Assembly (NCBI GenBank): GCA_016927065.1
Contig: JAFGNJ010000006.1
Span: 1 to 41,033, forward strand
Origin: Deltaproteobacteria bacterium
GTDB lineage: Bacteria; Desulfobacterota; B13-G15; RBG-16-54-18
Length of the DNA: 41,033 nucleotides
Reading direction: 5' to 3'
Both the position numbers and the translations under genes were made by a program. Shown here one piece after another: positions 25,606-34,122 of this stretch. The notes under the pieces are model-generated. The model did not search any database. It had not been told where the DNA came from and saw only the letters and a list, made by a program, of their open reading frames with translations. The first letter of the stretch is position 1, and each line of letters opens with the position of its first letter.

Positions 25606-26525
25606 TCAACAACGGCCTGGAAATGGGGATCAAAAAAGACGGCTTTAAGGGTGAAATCCGTCGGCACGTCCCCATGAAGGAATGCACCTCTTTTCGGATC
25701 GGGGGGACGGCAGACCTCGTTCTCTATCCCCAAGAGATAGGAGACCTACAGATCGTGATGGACCGTTGCCGAGACCAAAAGTTACCATATCTCTTGCTGG
25801 GAAATGGTACCAATCTACTCGTGTCGGACAGGGGTGTGCGAGAACCCGTGATAAACCTCTCCCACGGTTTTGGGGAGATGAGAAAGCAAGGATCAACTGT
25901 CATGGCAGGGGCAGGGGTCAAGCTCATACAGCTGCTACGAATGTGTGCTGCGAATAACCTCAGTGGTCTGGAACCGCTGGCCGGCATCCCCGGCACGGTG
26001 GGAGGAGGAATCTGGATGAATGCCGGCAGCTGGGATATGCAAATAGGGGACCTGGTCTCTTCCTTGATGGTTATGGACCGCACGGGGAAAATCAGGTGGG
26101 TAAAACGGGATGAAGTAGAGTTCGATTATCGGAGAACCAAACTCCCCGCCGAAGAACTCATCCTCCAAGGGGAATTCTCCTTACAAAGGGAAAAGGGAAC
26201 TAAAATTGTAAAACGAATGGAGGAGTTTTTGCGAAAAAAAAAAGAAACGCAGCCCCTCTTTCAACCCAGCGCCGGTTCGATCTTCAAAAATCCCCTAGGG
26301 ATAGCCGCAGGGAAATTGATCGAAGAGGCAGGGCTAAAGGGTACTCGCAAGGGGGATGCCATGGTTTCACCCCTCCACGCGAATTTCATCGTCAACGTGG
26401 GGGCAGCGCGATCAAAAGATGTCCTGGAGCTGATAGATTTAATTCGGGAACGAATATATCAAGGAAAAGGGGTTAAACTAGAGTTGGAGGTCATGATCAT
26501 TGGTGAACCGGAGATGGCGGCATAA
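25602..26525 (+). CDS. murB: UDP-N-acetylenolpyruvoylglucosamine reductase
   Basis: MurB reduces UDP-GlcNAc-enolpyruvate to UDP-MurNAc using FAD and NADPH. 307 residues from the ATG at 25602 (overlapping murC by 4 bp; an in-frame start at 25554 would lie deep in murC). FAD-site motifs are [39 protein letters not shown], the YRRTKLP region and the catalytic-type segment SAGSIFKNP. The short form with the YRxT/SGSxFKNP pattern fits type II MurB. The ddl start lies inside its last 26 bases. Confidence 0.95.
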   Translation: MINNGLEMGIKKDGFKGEIRRHVPMKECTSFRIGGTADLVLYPQEIGDLQIVMDRCRDQKLPYLLLGNGTNLLVSDRGVREPVINLSHGFGEMRKQGSTVMAGAGVKLIQLLRMCAANNLSGLEPLAGIPGTVGGGIWMNAGSWDMQIGDLVSSLMVMDRTGKIRWVKRDEVEFDYRRTKLPAEELILQGEFSLQREKGTKIVKRMEEFLRKKKETQPLFQPSAGSIFKNPLGIAAGKLIEEAGLKGTRKGDAMVSPLHANFIVNVGAARSKDVLELIDLIRERIYQGKGVKLELEVMIIGEPEMAA

Positions 26526-27432
26526 ACGCATCGGGGTGCTCATGGGGGGAATTTCTCATGAACGGGAGGTGTCCCTGAAGACCGGCAGCGCCATCCTCAA
26601 GGCCCTACAGGAAAGGGAATACCAAGCGGTGGGCATTGAGGTTTCGTCCGATATCGTCCAACGCCTTCTGGATGAGCAGATAGACGCGGCCTTCATCGCC
26701 CTACATGGTCGCTGGGGTGAGGATGGAACGGTGCAGGGTCTCCTTGAGCTCTTACGGATACCCTATACAGGTTCTGGGGTATTGGCTAGCGCACTGGCCA
26801 TGCACAAAATCAAGGCCAAGGAGATTTTTCTCTATCACGACATTCCCACGCCGGAATTCATTACCCCGCATGAAGAAGAGCTACCTAACCCGCCATTCCC
26901 TCCCCCCTGGGTGGTCAAACCGGCCTCTGAGGGATCAACTATCGGGGTAGATATTGTCATGGAGAATAAGGGATTGAAGGAAGCCATACGCAACGCACGT
27001 GGTTACGACCAACAGGTCCTCGTGGAGCGTTTTATAGAAGGAAAGGAACTCACCGTGGGAATACTTGCTGAAAAACCCCTCCCCGTCATCGAAATTGTTC
27101 CCCACGTTGGATTTTACGACTATCAGGCAAAATATACCGCCGGGCAGACAGAATACCTTTGTCCGGCGAGGATCAGCGCACAAAAAAAGGATGAGGTGCA
27201 GAGTGTATGTCTCAAGGCCTATCATGCTCTGGGCTGTAGCGGCTGTGCCAGGGTGGATCTCCGTCTGAGCGAAGAGGAAAAGCCTTTTGTCATCGAGGTC
27301 AATACCGTGCCGGGAATGACGGAGACAAGCCTTGTACCCAAGGCAGCGGCCCATATAGGAATTACCTTTCCCCAACTGGTAGCAACTATCTTGGAAGAGG
27401 CCTCTTTGAAGGTCGAGGAGAGCAGAGGATGA
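26500..27432 (+). CDS. ddl: D-alanine--D-alanine ligase
   Basis: Ddl makes the D-Ala-D-Ala dipeptide used by MurF. 310 residues, ATP-grasp fold: GVLMGGISHEREVSLKTGSA (12-31), ALHGRWGEDGTVQGLLEL, YTGSGVLASALAMHK, VVKPASEGSTIGV and the metal-binding IEVNTVPGMTETS. The YTGSG-type loop fits the D-Ala-D-Ala, not the D-lactate, class. I use the TTG at 26500 (GGAGG 9 bp upstream); a GTG at 26503 is almost as good. Both lie inside murB. Overlaps ftsQ by 4 bp. Confidence 0.95.
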   Translation: MVNRRWRHKRIGVLMGGISHEREVSLKTGSAILKALQEREYQAVGIEVSSDIVQRLLDEQIDAAFIALHGRWGEDGTVQGLLELLRIPYTGSGVLASALAMHKIKAKEIFLYHDIPTPEFITPHEEELPNPPFPPPWVVKPASEGSTIGVDIVMENKGLKEAIRNARGYDQQVLVERFIEGKELTVGILAEKPLPVIEIVPHVGFYDYQAKYTAGQTEYLCPARISAQKKDEVQSVCLKAYHALGCSGCARVDLRLSEEEKPFVIEVNTVPGMTETSLVPKAAAHIGITFPQLVATILEEASLKVEESRG

Positions 27433-28172
27433 AAAAGAAAAAAGGGAAAAAATTGTTCTTCGTGGGAGTAGGGATAACCCTGATGGTCTTCATCGGTGGA
27501 CTGGAGAGAGGTACTGGTCTACTGCTTGCCTCTCATCTTGATCTGGATAAGATCGAAGTACATGGTTGTCAACGAACGGACCCCCAACAGATCCTAAAGG
27601 CCGCCGCCGTGCCGCCCGAAACACCGATTCTCAAGCTCGATCTCAGGGAGATCTCCCAGCGGGTGGAGGCCCTCGAATGGGTTAGATCGTGTGAGGTACG
27701 CAGGGTGTTGCCGGACAAGATCGCCTTACGGGTAGTTGAGAGAAATCCGGTAGTCTTAATGCATCTGAATAAGCTCTACTATGTAGACGAAGACGGCACC
27801 CCATTTAAGGTACCCTCCGCCGGTGAATCCCTCGATTATCCCATTCTGACCGGTTGGAAAGATCAAGGGTGGAAACGAGGCGAAAAGAAAGATCTTGTCA
27901 GTGAGGCCTTATGGTTCATCAGGGAGATACGCAACCATCCCCACCTTTACCAAGAGGGAGTTTCGGAAATCAACTTCAATGAGATTGGTGACTTGACTAT
28001 TTTTATGGCGCAGGGAGGAGTAATGATTCATATGCGCAGAGGAGATATGGAACTTAAAGTGCGACGATTGGAGGAAGTCTGGAAGAAAACCGTGGCGAGA
28101 CACCTCCCCGTACAGTATATCCTGTATGAGTTTCCTGATCGTATCGTTGTCGGGCTTGAGGAAAGGGGGTGA
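27429..28172 (+). CDS. ftsQ: Cell division protein FtsQ
   Basis: FtsQ links early and late divisome proteins and recruits FtsB/FtsL. 247 residues: basic cytoplasmic start MKKKKGKK, one membrane helix (about 9-25), a POTRA domain (about 38-105, with IEVHGCQRTDPQQIL and WVRSCEVRRVLPDKIALRV) and the FtsQ beta domain with YYVDEDGTPF and RRLEEVWKK. Sequence fit and position between ddl and ftsA agree. ATG overlaps the ddl stop. Confidence 0.93.
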   Translation: MKKKKGKKLFFVGVGITLMVFIGGLERGTGLLLASHLDLDKIEVHGCQRTDPQQILKAAAVPPETPILKLDLREISQRVEALEWVRSCEVRRVLPDKIALRVVERNPVVLMHLNKLYYVDEDGTPFKVPSAGESLDYPILTGWKDQGWKRGEKKDLVSEALWFIREIRNHPHLYQEGVSEINFNEIGDLTIFMAQGGVMIHMRRGDMELKVRRLEEVWKKTVARHLPVQYILYEFPDRIVVGLEERG

Positions 28173-28176
28173 GAAG

Positions 28177-29403
28177 ATGGGCAAGAAAGAAGAATTCATT
28201 GTGGGATTGGACATCGGGACGACCAAGATCTGTGCCATTGTCGGCGTCCCCACTGCAAAGGGGTTGGATATCATCGGAATCGGCACGCACCCTTCGCACG
28301 GCCTGAGAAAAGGTGTGGTGGTCAATATCGAGAGTACCGTACAATCAATCAAACGGGCGATAGAAGAAGCGGAGTTGATGGCAGGGTGCGAAATCACCTC
28401 GGTCTACACCGGGATAGCCGGAGGACATATCAAGGGGTTTAACAGCCATGGGATTGTCGGAGTAAAAAGTCACGAAGTAAGTGAAGGGGATGTAAGAAGG
28501 GTTATTGATGCCGCCAGTGCCATTGCTATCCCCATGGATAGAGAGGTCATCCACATCTTACCGCAGGAGTATATTGTCGACGGACAGAATGGGATCAAAG
28601 ACCCCCAGGGAATGAGCGGAGTCAGGCTCGAGGTCAGGGTGCACATCGTTACGGGGGCAGTCACCTCGGCACAGAACATCATCAAGTGCGCCAACAGGGC
28701 CGGATTGGAAGTGAACGATATTATCTTACAACAACTGGCTTCGAGTGAGGCAGCCCTCACCCCTGAAGAAAAGGAGCTGGGAGTGGCCCTCATCGACATC
28801 GGTGGTGGCACCACTGACATCGCCATTTTTCACCAGGGGAGCATCAAACACACCTCAGTCATCTCTCTGGCCGGCGACCACCTTACCGGTGACATCGCTA
28901 TCGGTCTCAGGACACCTATCGAGGAAGCGGAGAAGATCAAGAAAAAACATGGCTGTGCCCTCACCTCCCTGGTAGGGAAGGATGAACGGGTAGAGGTCCC
29001 TCCCGTGGGCGAGCGAGGGGCTAAGGTCATCTCAAAATACACGTTGGCGGAGATCATAGAACCTCGCGTGGAAGAAATACTGTCTCTGGCTCATAGAGAA
29101 ATCATAAACTCTGGATACGAAAATCTTATCGCCTCGGGCATCGTCCTTACCGGCGGATCAGCCCTCCTGGAGGGTATGGTGGATTTGGCCGAACAAATCT
29201 TTAGCCTCCCCGTACGCAAGGGATCCCCCCGCGAAATAGGAGGCCTGACCGACATTGTTAAGAACCCCATGTACACCACGGCGGTAGGGCTTGTCCTGTA
29301 CGGCATGCAAGGCCGCGCCAACTTAGGATTTACCCCTGGCGAGAATAATATTTTCGATAAGGTCACCCGAAGGATGAAGGGGTGGTTTAAAGAATTCTTT
29401 TAG
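28177..29403 (+). CDS. ftsA: Cell division protein FtsA
   Basis: FtsA is the actin-like ATPase that tethers FtsZ to the membrane. 408 residues from the ATG at 28177, which has GAAAGGGGG 7 bp upstream; an in-frame start at 28126 would lie in ftsQ. Features: phosphate loop VGLDIGTTKICAIVG, the 1C (SHS2) domain around residues 85-165, second phosphate loop LIDIGGGTTDIAIF, VLTGGSALLEGM and a C-terminal amphipathic membrane helix (VTRRMKGWFKEFF). Four bases separate it from ftsQ. Confidence 0.96.
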   Translation: MGKKEEFIVGLDIGTTKICAIVGVPTAKGLDIIGIGTHPSHGLRKGVVVNIESTVQSIKRAIEEAELMAGCEITSVYTGIAGGHIKGFNSHGIVGVKSHEVSEGDVRRVIDAASAIAIPMDREVIHILPQEYIVDGQNGIKDPQGMSGVRLEVRVHIVTGAVTSAQNIIKCANRAGLEVNDIILQQLASSEAALTPEEKELGVALIDIGGGTTDIAIFHQGSIKHTSVISLAGDHLTGDIAIGLRTPIEEAEKIKKKHGCALTSLVGKDERVEVPPVGERGAKVISKYTLAEIIEPRVEEILSLAHREIINSGYENLIASGIVLTGGSALLEGMVDLAEQIFSLPVRKGSPREIGGLTDIVKNPMYTTAVGLVLYGMQGRANLGFTPGENNIFDKVTRRMKGWFKEFF

Positions 29404-29474
29404 GCAGACTAAGATAGAACAGTGAAAAAGGACAAATAATCTCTCAGTAAGGGATAGAAAAGGAGGCGCAAACA

Positions 29475-30644
29475 ATGTTTGAATTCGATGAAAATTATGA
29501 CTTAGGGGCACGGATAAAGGTAGTAGGCATTGGTGGAGGTGGGTGCAATGCATTAAATACCATGATTGACCTCAAACTGGAGGGGGTCGATTTCATCGCC
29601 GCCAACACCGACGCCCAGGTCTTGAAGATCTCCCCCAGCCCCGTGAAGATCCAGTTGGGAGAACGGATCACCGGCGGCAGGGGAGCAGGTGCCGACCCCG
29701 AAATCGGCAGAAAGGCGGTCCTGGAGAGTCAAGATCAAATCAGAGATGCCCTTGAGGGAGCTGATATGGTCTTTATAACCGCTGGGCTGGGAGGGGGAAC
29801 GGGAACCGGAGGCGCCCCTATCGTAGCCAACATCGCCAAGGAAGTGGGTGCCCTCAGTGTGGCAATCGTCACCAAGCCTTTTAAATTTGAGGGACAAAAG
29901 CGGCACCTCCACGCGGAACAGGGGTGGCAGGAACTCAATAGATATGCTGACACCCTCATCACCATCCCTAATGAGCGGCTTCTTGCCATCAGTGGCAAGA
30001 GCATGCCCCTGCTGGATGCCTTCAGAAAGGCGGATGAGATCCTTTACCAAGCGGCCAAGGGGATATCAGACCTCATTTTGGTCCCCGGATTGATTAACCT
30101 TGACTTCGCCGATGTCAAGACCGTCATGTCGGAAATGGGCATGGCCATGATGGGTATGGGTGTGGCATCGGGAGAAAACCGCGCCATGGAGGCGGCCCAG
30201 AGAGCCATTTCAAGCCCCCTACTGGAGGACATCTCCATCCATGGAGCCAAGGGGATCTTGATCAATATCACGGGAGGCGCAGATCTGACCCTCCACGAGA
30301 TAAACGAGGCCTCCTCCCTCATCCAGAAAGAAACTCATGAAGAGGCGAATATCATCTTCGGGGCGGTCATTGATAAGCGGCTGGACGGCAAGATCAGGGT
30401 GACGGTAATTGCTACCGGCCTCGGCGAAGAAGAAGCAAAAGAGGAGCGGCTTCGCCGGTTGCGTGTAATCCCCGATGAGGCGGCGGAAAACATGGAGGTC
30501 CCCACCTTTCTGAGGAGAGGGAAAAACATCGACGACTTTTCCGGCTTCCGCTTCAACAAGGCTACGGCATCTGAATCCGGATCCTTCCCCGAGACAGAGG
30601 AACGATACGACGTTCCCACCTTTATGCGGAATCAGCCGGATTAG
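29475..30644 (+). CDS. ftsZ: Cell division protein FtsZ with a repeated C-terminal peptide
   Basis: FtsZ is the tubulin-like GTPase that builds the division ring. 389 residues: nucleotide-binding VVGIGGGGCNALNTM (16-30), tubulin signature GGGTGTG (106-112), synergy-loop NLDFADVKTVM (208-218). The C-terminus carries DVPTFMRNQPD (379-389), the FtsA-binding peptide, and a second very similar EVPTFLRRGK at 341-350 at the start of the linker. The linker between them is only about 28 residues. AAGGAGG ribosome site 8 bp before the ATG; a 71-bp gap separates it from ftsA. Confidence 0.97.
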   Translation: MFEFDENYDLGARIKVVGIGGGGCNALNTMIDLKLEGVDFIAANTDAQVLKISPSPVKIQLGERITGGRGAGADPEIGRKAVLESQDQIRDALEGADMVFITAGLGGGTGTGGAPIVANIAKEVGALSVAIVTKPFKFEGQKRHLHAEQGWQELNRYADTLITIPNERLLAISGKSMPLLDAFRKADEILYQAAKGISDLILVPGLINLDFADVKTVMSEMGMAMMGMGVASGENRAMEAAQRAISSPLLEDISIHGAKGILINITGGADLTLHEINEASSLIQKETHEEANIIFGAVIDKRLDGKIRVTVIATGLGEEEAKEERLRRLRVIPDEAAENMEVPTFLRRGKNIDDFSGFRFNKATASESGSFPETEERYDVPTFMRNQPD

Positions 30645-30692
30645 TATTAGGGCATGCACACGGTCCCCTTCACGTGGTAACATTGCCCTGTG

Positions 30693-32351
30693 ATGCGGAA
30701 AATCGCCCTCAGCCATAGCCAACTCCTTGCGCAGGAGGAGGGGACCGTTAGGAAGGAATGGGGGGGGAAGACCCCCATCTGCCTGGTCTTCCCCAATACC
30801 TACCACGTGGGGATGTCCAATCTGGGCTTCCAGCTCCTCTATGGCATCCTCAACGCCCTTCCGGATGTGGTGTGTGAGCGAGCCTTCCTCCCGGAAGGGG
30901 AAGGGTATAAGAAAAGTGGTACATCCTTACGTTCCTTAGAGTCTAATAAGCCCCTTGCTCAGTTTCAAATCATCGCCTTCTCCATCCCCTTTGAGAACGA
31001 TTTCCTCAATGTTTTGTCCATCCTCGAACTGGCCAAAATCCCCCTTAAGCCCCAGGCCAGGGATCGGCGCTCCCCCCTTATCGTGGCCGGCGGAGCCGCT
31101 GTTACCCTCAACCCCGAGCCCTTGGCACCCTTTGTGGACCTCTTTTTCATCGGTGAGGGGGAAGAATCGTTCATGGATTTCCTCATGGCCTTTCAGGACG
31201 CCGGTGAGAAAGGCAAGGAGGGCTTTTTGGAACAGGCAGCCGGGATCGAGGGAATCTATTGTCCCTCCCTCTATGAGGCGCACTTCGATAAAAAGGGCCT
31301 GCTTAAGGAATTCGCACCGCTGAGTGGCAGGGCCCCGGCACGGGTGAAGCGAAGATGGGTCAAAGATCCGAGCCAAACCCCCTCTACCTCGACCATACTG
31401 ACCCCGCAGACGGAATTCAAGGAGATGTTCCTCATGGAGCTTAATCGGGGGTGCCCCCGGAGGTGCCGTTTCTGCGCGGCCAGGGCGATCTATTCCCCTT
31501 TTCGCAACAGAGCGGTGAAGACCCTGATGGCTGAGGCTGACCAAGGCCTGCAACGGGGTAACAAGATCGGTCTCGTGGGGTCTGCCCTGGGGGATCATCC
31601 AGGGTTCAATGAACTCTGCTCATATATCGTCGGCAACGGGGGTACGATCTCCATCGCCTCCATCAGGGCCGACGCCATCAACTCGGAGCGCGCCCAACTC
31701 CTGGCCGCAAGCAACCATCGCACCCTGACCATGGCCCCGGAGGCAGGCACCGAGCGTTTACGAGACGTGGTGGCAAAGGGGCTGAAGGACGAGGAGATTT
31801 TTTACGCTGCTGAGACCTTAGCTGCCCATGGTATCATAAATCTCAAGCTCTACTTCATCATCGGCCTCCCCACAGAGACGCAGGAGGATATCGAGGGGAT
31901 CATTGCCCTGACCAAAAAAATCAGGCACCACATGGGAAAAGGGGGGAGAAGGGTCGGTGAGATCACCCTCAGCATCACCCCCTTTGTGCCCAAGGCATGG
32001 ACTCCGTTCCAGTGGCAGCCATTTGAAGACATAAAGACTCTGAAAAAGAAAATCCAGACCATCAAAAAGGGGGTGGGGAAGATTCCCCGGGCCCGCGTGA
32101 TACACGACCTCCCCAAGTGGGGGTATGTGCAGACCCTCCTCTCCATGGGGGATCGGAGGGTTGGGGACATCCTCCTCCGTGTCCATGAGGCCAAGGGAGA
32201 TTGGGGTGCGACCCTGAAGAACTCCTATATCAACCCAGACTTTTGGGTGTACCGTGAAAAAGGGAAGGATGAAATCCTCCCCTGGGACTTCATCGACCAC
32301 GGTATTAAAAAAGAGGATTTGTGGGAGGAGTATCAGAAGGCGTTAGCATAA
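30693..32351 (+). CDS. Radical SAM protein with B12-binding-like N-domain
   Basis: About 552 residues. The N-terminal 170 residues resemble a cobalamin-binding-like domain (FPNTYHVGMSNLGFQLLYGI, SIPFENDFLNVLSILELAKI, FFIGEGEESF). The radical SAM core carries CPRRCRFC (C254, C258, C261 counted from 30693) for the [4Fe-4S] cluster, then MAPEAGTERLR and LKLYFIIGLPTETQEDIEGI. It looks like the uncharacterised family often fused to or next to a DUF2344 protein, which is not seen here. The substrate is unknown. It starts 48 bp after ftsZ; a GTG at 30690 is an alternative start and no good ribosome site is visible. Probably co-transcribed with ftsZ. Confidence 0.88.
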   Translation: MRKIALSHSQLLAQEEGTVRKEWGGKTPICLVFPNTYHVGMSNLGFQLLYGILNALPDVVCERAFLPEGEGYKKSGTSLRSLESNKPLAQFQIIAFSIPFENDFLNVLSILELAKIPLKPQARDRRSPLIVAGGAAVTLNPEPLAPFVDLFFIGEGEESFMDFLMAFQDAGEKGKEGFLEQAAGIEGIYCPSLYEAHFDKKGLLKEFAPLSGRAPARVKRRWVKDPSQTPSTSTILTPQTEFKEMFLMELNRGCPRRCRFCAARAIYSPFRNRAVKTLMAEADQGLQRGNKIGLVGSALGDHPGFNELCSYIVGNGGTISIASIRADAINSERAQLLAASNHRTLTMAPEAGTERLRDVVAKGLKDEEIFYAAETLAAHGIINLKLYFIIGLPTETQEDIEGIIALTKKIRHHMGKGGRRVGEITLSITPFVPKAWTPFQWQPFEDIKTLKKKIQTIKKGVGKIPRARVIHDLPKWGYVQTLLSMGDRRVGDILLRVHEAKGDWGATLKNSYINPDFWVYREKGKDEILPWDFIDHGIKKEDLWEEYQKALA

Positions 32352-32431
32352 ACTCTATTTATCTATTTTTGCTTATATCTCAGCTGAGCTCATCGAATTT
32401 AAAGCCTTGACCATACAGATTTTTACCTATA

Positions 32432-32460
32432 TTGACACCGAATAACTTTCATGATAATGC
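32432..32460 (+). promoter_or_regulatory. Candidate promoter of the small membrane gene
   Basis: TTGACA (32432-32437), 17-bp spacer, TAATGC (32455-32460), about 50 bp before the ATG at 32512. A second candidate, TTGACC with TATTGA, lies about 25 bp further upstream. Confidence 0.4.
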
Positions 32461-32511
32461 TATGTTAAGTTTTTTCAGGAATATATTGATTACATTAATA
32501 AGGAGAAAACT

Positions 32512-32829
32512 ATGGTTAAACACACTAATAAAAAAACAAATAGTTTACTAACAGCAATTGAAGCCAAAAGAACAAGTGCGTTTATTGGGTTGCAACTTTT
32601 CTTTCTTGCAATTTCTCCCTTTACAGGAGGATTTCATAAAGAAGTATGGTCAATGCTAGATAGTTCGATATTAGTTCTTTCTATTGGAATTACCGGTCTA
32701 ATATATATCCTTGAAAATCAATCTTTAAGGAAAACTTTTTTTAATATAGCATTAATATTATACATTCTGGCAGTATTAGATATGAGTTTAAACATATTAC
32801 TGTCGGGTGTCTTGGGGTGGGCAGGTTAG
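32512..32829 (+). CDS. Small membrane protein, A+T-rich, unknown function
   Basis: 105 residues with about three membrane helices (about 24-40, 47-65 and 74-98) after a basic, polar N-terminus (MVKHTNKKTNSLLTAIEAKR). AAGGAG precedes the ATG by 7 bp. Codon choice is strongly A/T-ended, unlike ftsZ upstream and moxR downstream, which suggests recent acquisition; the flanking 9-bp direct repeats support this. It has its own candidate promoter and is separated from both neighbours by over 150 bp. Family not recognised. Confidence 0.6.
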   Translation: MVKHTNKKTNSLLTAIEAKRTSAFIGLQLFFLAISPFTGGFHKEVWSMLDSSILVLSIGITGLIYILENQSLRKTFFNIALILYILAVLDMSLNILLSGVLGWAG

Positions 32830-32946
32830 AAAGCATATGAACTGAGCTCAGGCATTTACATAGGGCAACTTTCTTAAGGAGATCCTGGAATTTTCCAATT
32901 CTTTCTAATCAACAAAAAAATTAAGAGTAACACCAAACATTGAACA

Positions 32947-33009
32947 ATGACTAAATTAGCATGGCTGTTTGCCGGTGCCATCACCATTATGCTTCTGGTG
33001 ACAATATAA
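32947..33009 (+). CDS. Possible 20-residue hydrophobic peptide
   Basis: The frame reads MTKLAWLFAGAITIMLLVTI and stops, a plausible single membrane helix with one basic residue. It has no clear ribosome site, so it may be chance. The rest of the 346-bp gap 32830-33175 shows only a CTGAGCTCAG palindrome at its start and an A+T-rich region ahead of the moxR operon, with no convincing promoter. Confidence 0.2.
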   Translation: MTKLAWLFAGAITIMLLVTI

Positions 33010-33175
33010 GGGTCGTGATCAGCGTATGGTATGTATTTACTTCCCTTATCAATTATGATATAAAACTCTCACAAAAAAGCAGGTTATCGTGTCAAGCTTA
33101 GATTTATCCCTTGTGTGTTTCCGCTTAACTATCCACCGGATCTGCTGCTGAAATGTTTCACTAGAAAAGGCTACC

Positions 33176-34114
33176 GTGAAATTTGACCTCTGTAAAAAAA
33201 TCCTCGATAACATCTCCCAAGTCATAGTCGGCAAGCGCGGCCCGACTGAGCTTCTCCTCGTCGCCCTTCTGGCGGACGGCCACGTCCTGCTGGAAGATGT
33301 CCCGGGACTGGGAAAGACCCTCATCGCCAAATCTCTGGCCAAAACCATCGGCGGTACGTTCAAACGGGTCCAATTTACACCCGACTTATTACCCTCAGAC
33401 ATTACGGGATTTAATGTCTATAACCAGCAGACCGGTCAGTTCATGTTTCAGTCAGGGCCGGTGATGTCCAATGTGCTGTTGGCAGATGAGATCAACCGCA
33501 CCATCCCCCGCACCCAATCCAGCCTGTTGGAAAGCATGGAGGAACGCCAGGTCACGGTTGACGGGACGACCATGCCGTTACCCCATCCCTTTTTTGTCAT
33601 GGCCACGCAGAACCCCATTGAGTTGGAAGGGACATTTCCACTGCCGGAGGCACAGCTTGACCGCTTTCTCCTCAAGGTGGATCTGGGGTATCCCGGCAAA
33701 AAGGATGAGATTGCGATCCTTGACCGTTTTCAGGAAGCTGACCCCTCCCTTGAACTGAAGGCCGTAACCGACCCCGAACAGCTTACCACACTGCAACATG
33801 CCCGAAAAAAGATCCGCGTCTCTCCCCCGGTAAAAGAATATATAGCAGATATCGTACGGGGCACACGCAGCCATGGTGCCCTCCGTCTCGGGGCCAGCCC
33901 GCGGGGCTCGCTGGGTCTGATGCGCACTGGCCAGGCCCTGGCGGCGCTGCGGGGACGAGACTACGTATTGCCGGATGATATAAAAGAGCTAGTGATTCCT
34001 GTGCTCGTTCACCGACTGATCCTCAAGGAAGAAGAACGCCTGCGAGGAGGAACACCGGAACATATCCTGGTGGAGATCATCAAGCACACCCCTGTACCCG
34101 CTCCTACCGATTAG
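33176..34114 (+). CDS. MoxR-family AAA+ ATPase
   Basis: MoxR ATPases act as chaperones that help mature or assemble partner proteins, usually encoded alongside as in this operon. 312 residues: Walker A in EDVPGLGKTLI (40-50), Walker B in VLLADEINR (100-108), sensor ATQNPIE, the AQLDRFLLKV arginine region, and the helical lid with SPRGSLGLMRTGQALA. GTG start at 33176 with AGAAAAGG 5 bp upstream. The DUF58 gene follows after 8 bp and the DUF4129 gene after that, the common MoxR-DUF58-membrane-protein set. Confidence 0.92.
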   Translation: MKFDLCKKILDNISQVIVGKRGPTELLLVALLADGHVLLEDVPGLGKTLIAKSLAKTIGGTFKRVQFTPDLLPSDITGFNVYNQQTGQFMFQSGPVMSNVLLADEINRTIPRTQSSLLESMEERQVTVDGTTMPLPHPFFVMATQNPIELEGTFPLPEAQLDRFLLKVDLGYPGKKDEIAILDRFQEADPSLELKAVTDPEQLTTLQHARKKIRVSPPVKEYIADIVRGTRSHGALRLGASPRGSLGLMRTGQALAALRGRDYVLPDDIKELVIPVLVHRLILKEEERLRGGTPEHILVEIIKHTPVPAPTD

Positions 34115-34122
34115 GGCAAAGT

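Larger units (their letters stand above)
32394..32850. other. A+T-rich segment between 9-bp direct repeats
   Basis: CTGAGCTCA occurs at 32394-32402 and again at 32842-32850. Each copy sits within a local palindrome (CTCAGCTGAG at 32389-32398 and CTGAGCTCAG at 32842-32851). Between them lies a visibly A+T-rich stretch that encodes one small membrane protein. The repeats could be a target-site duplication from an insertion, but no terminal inverted repeats or transposase were found. Confidence 0.3.
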
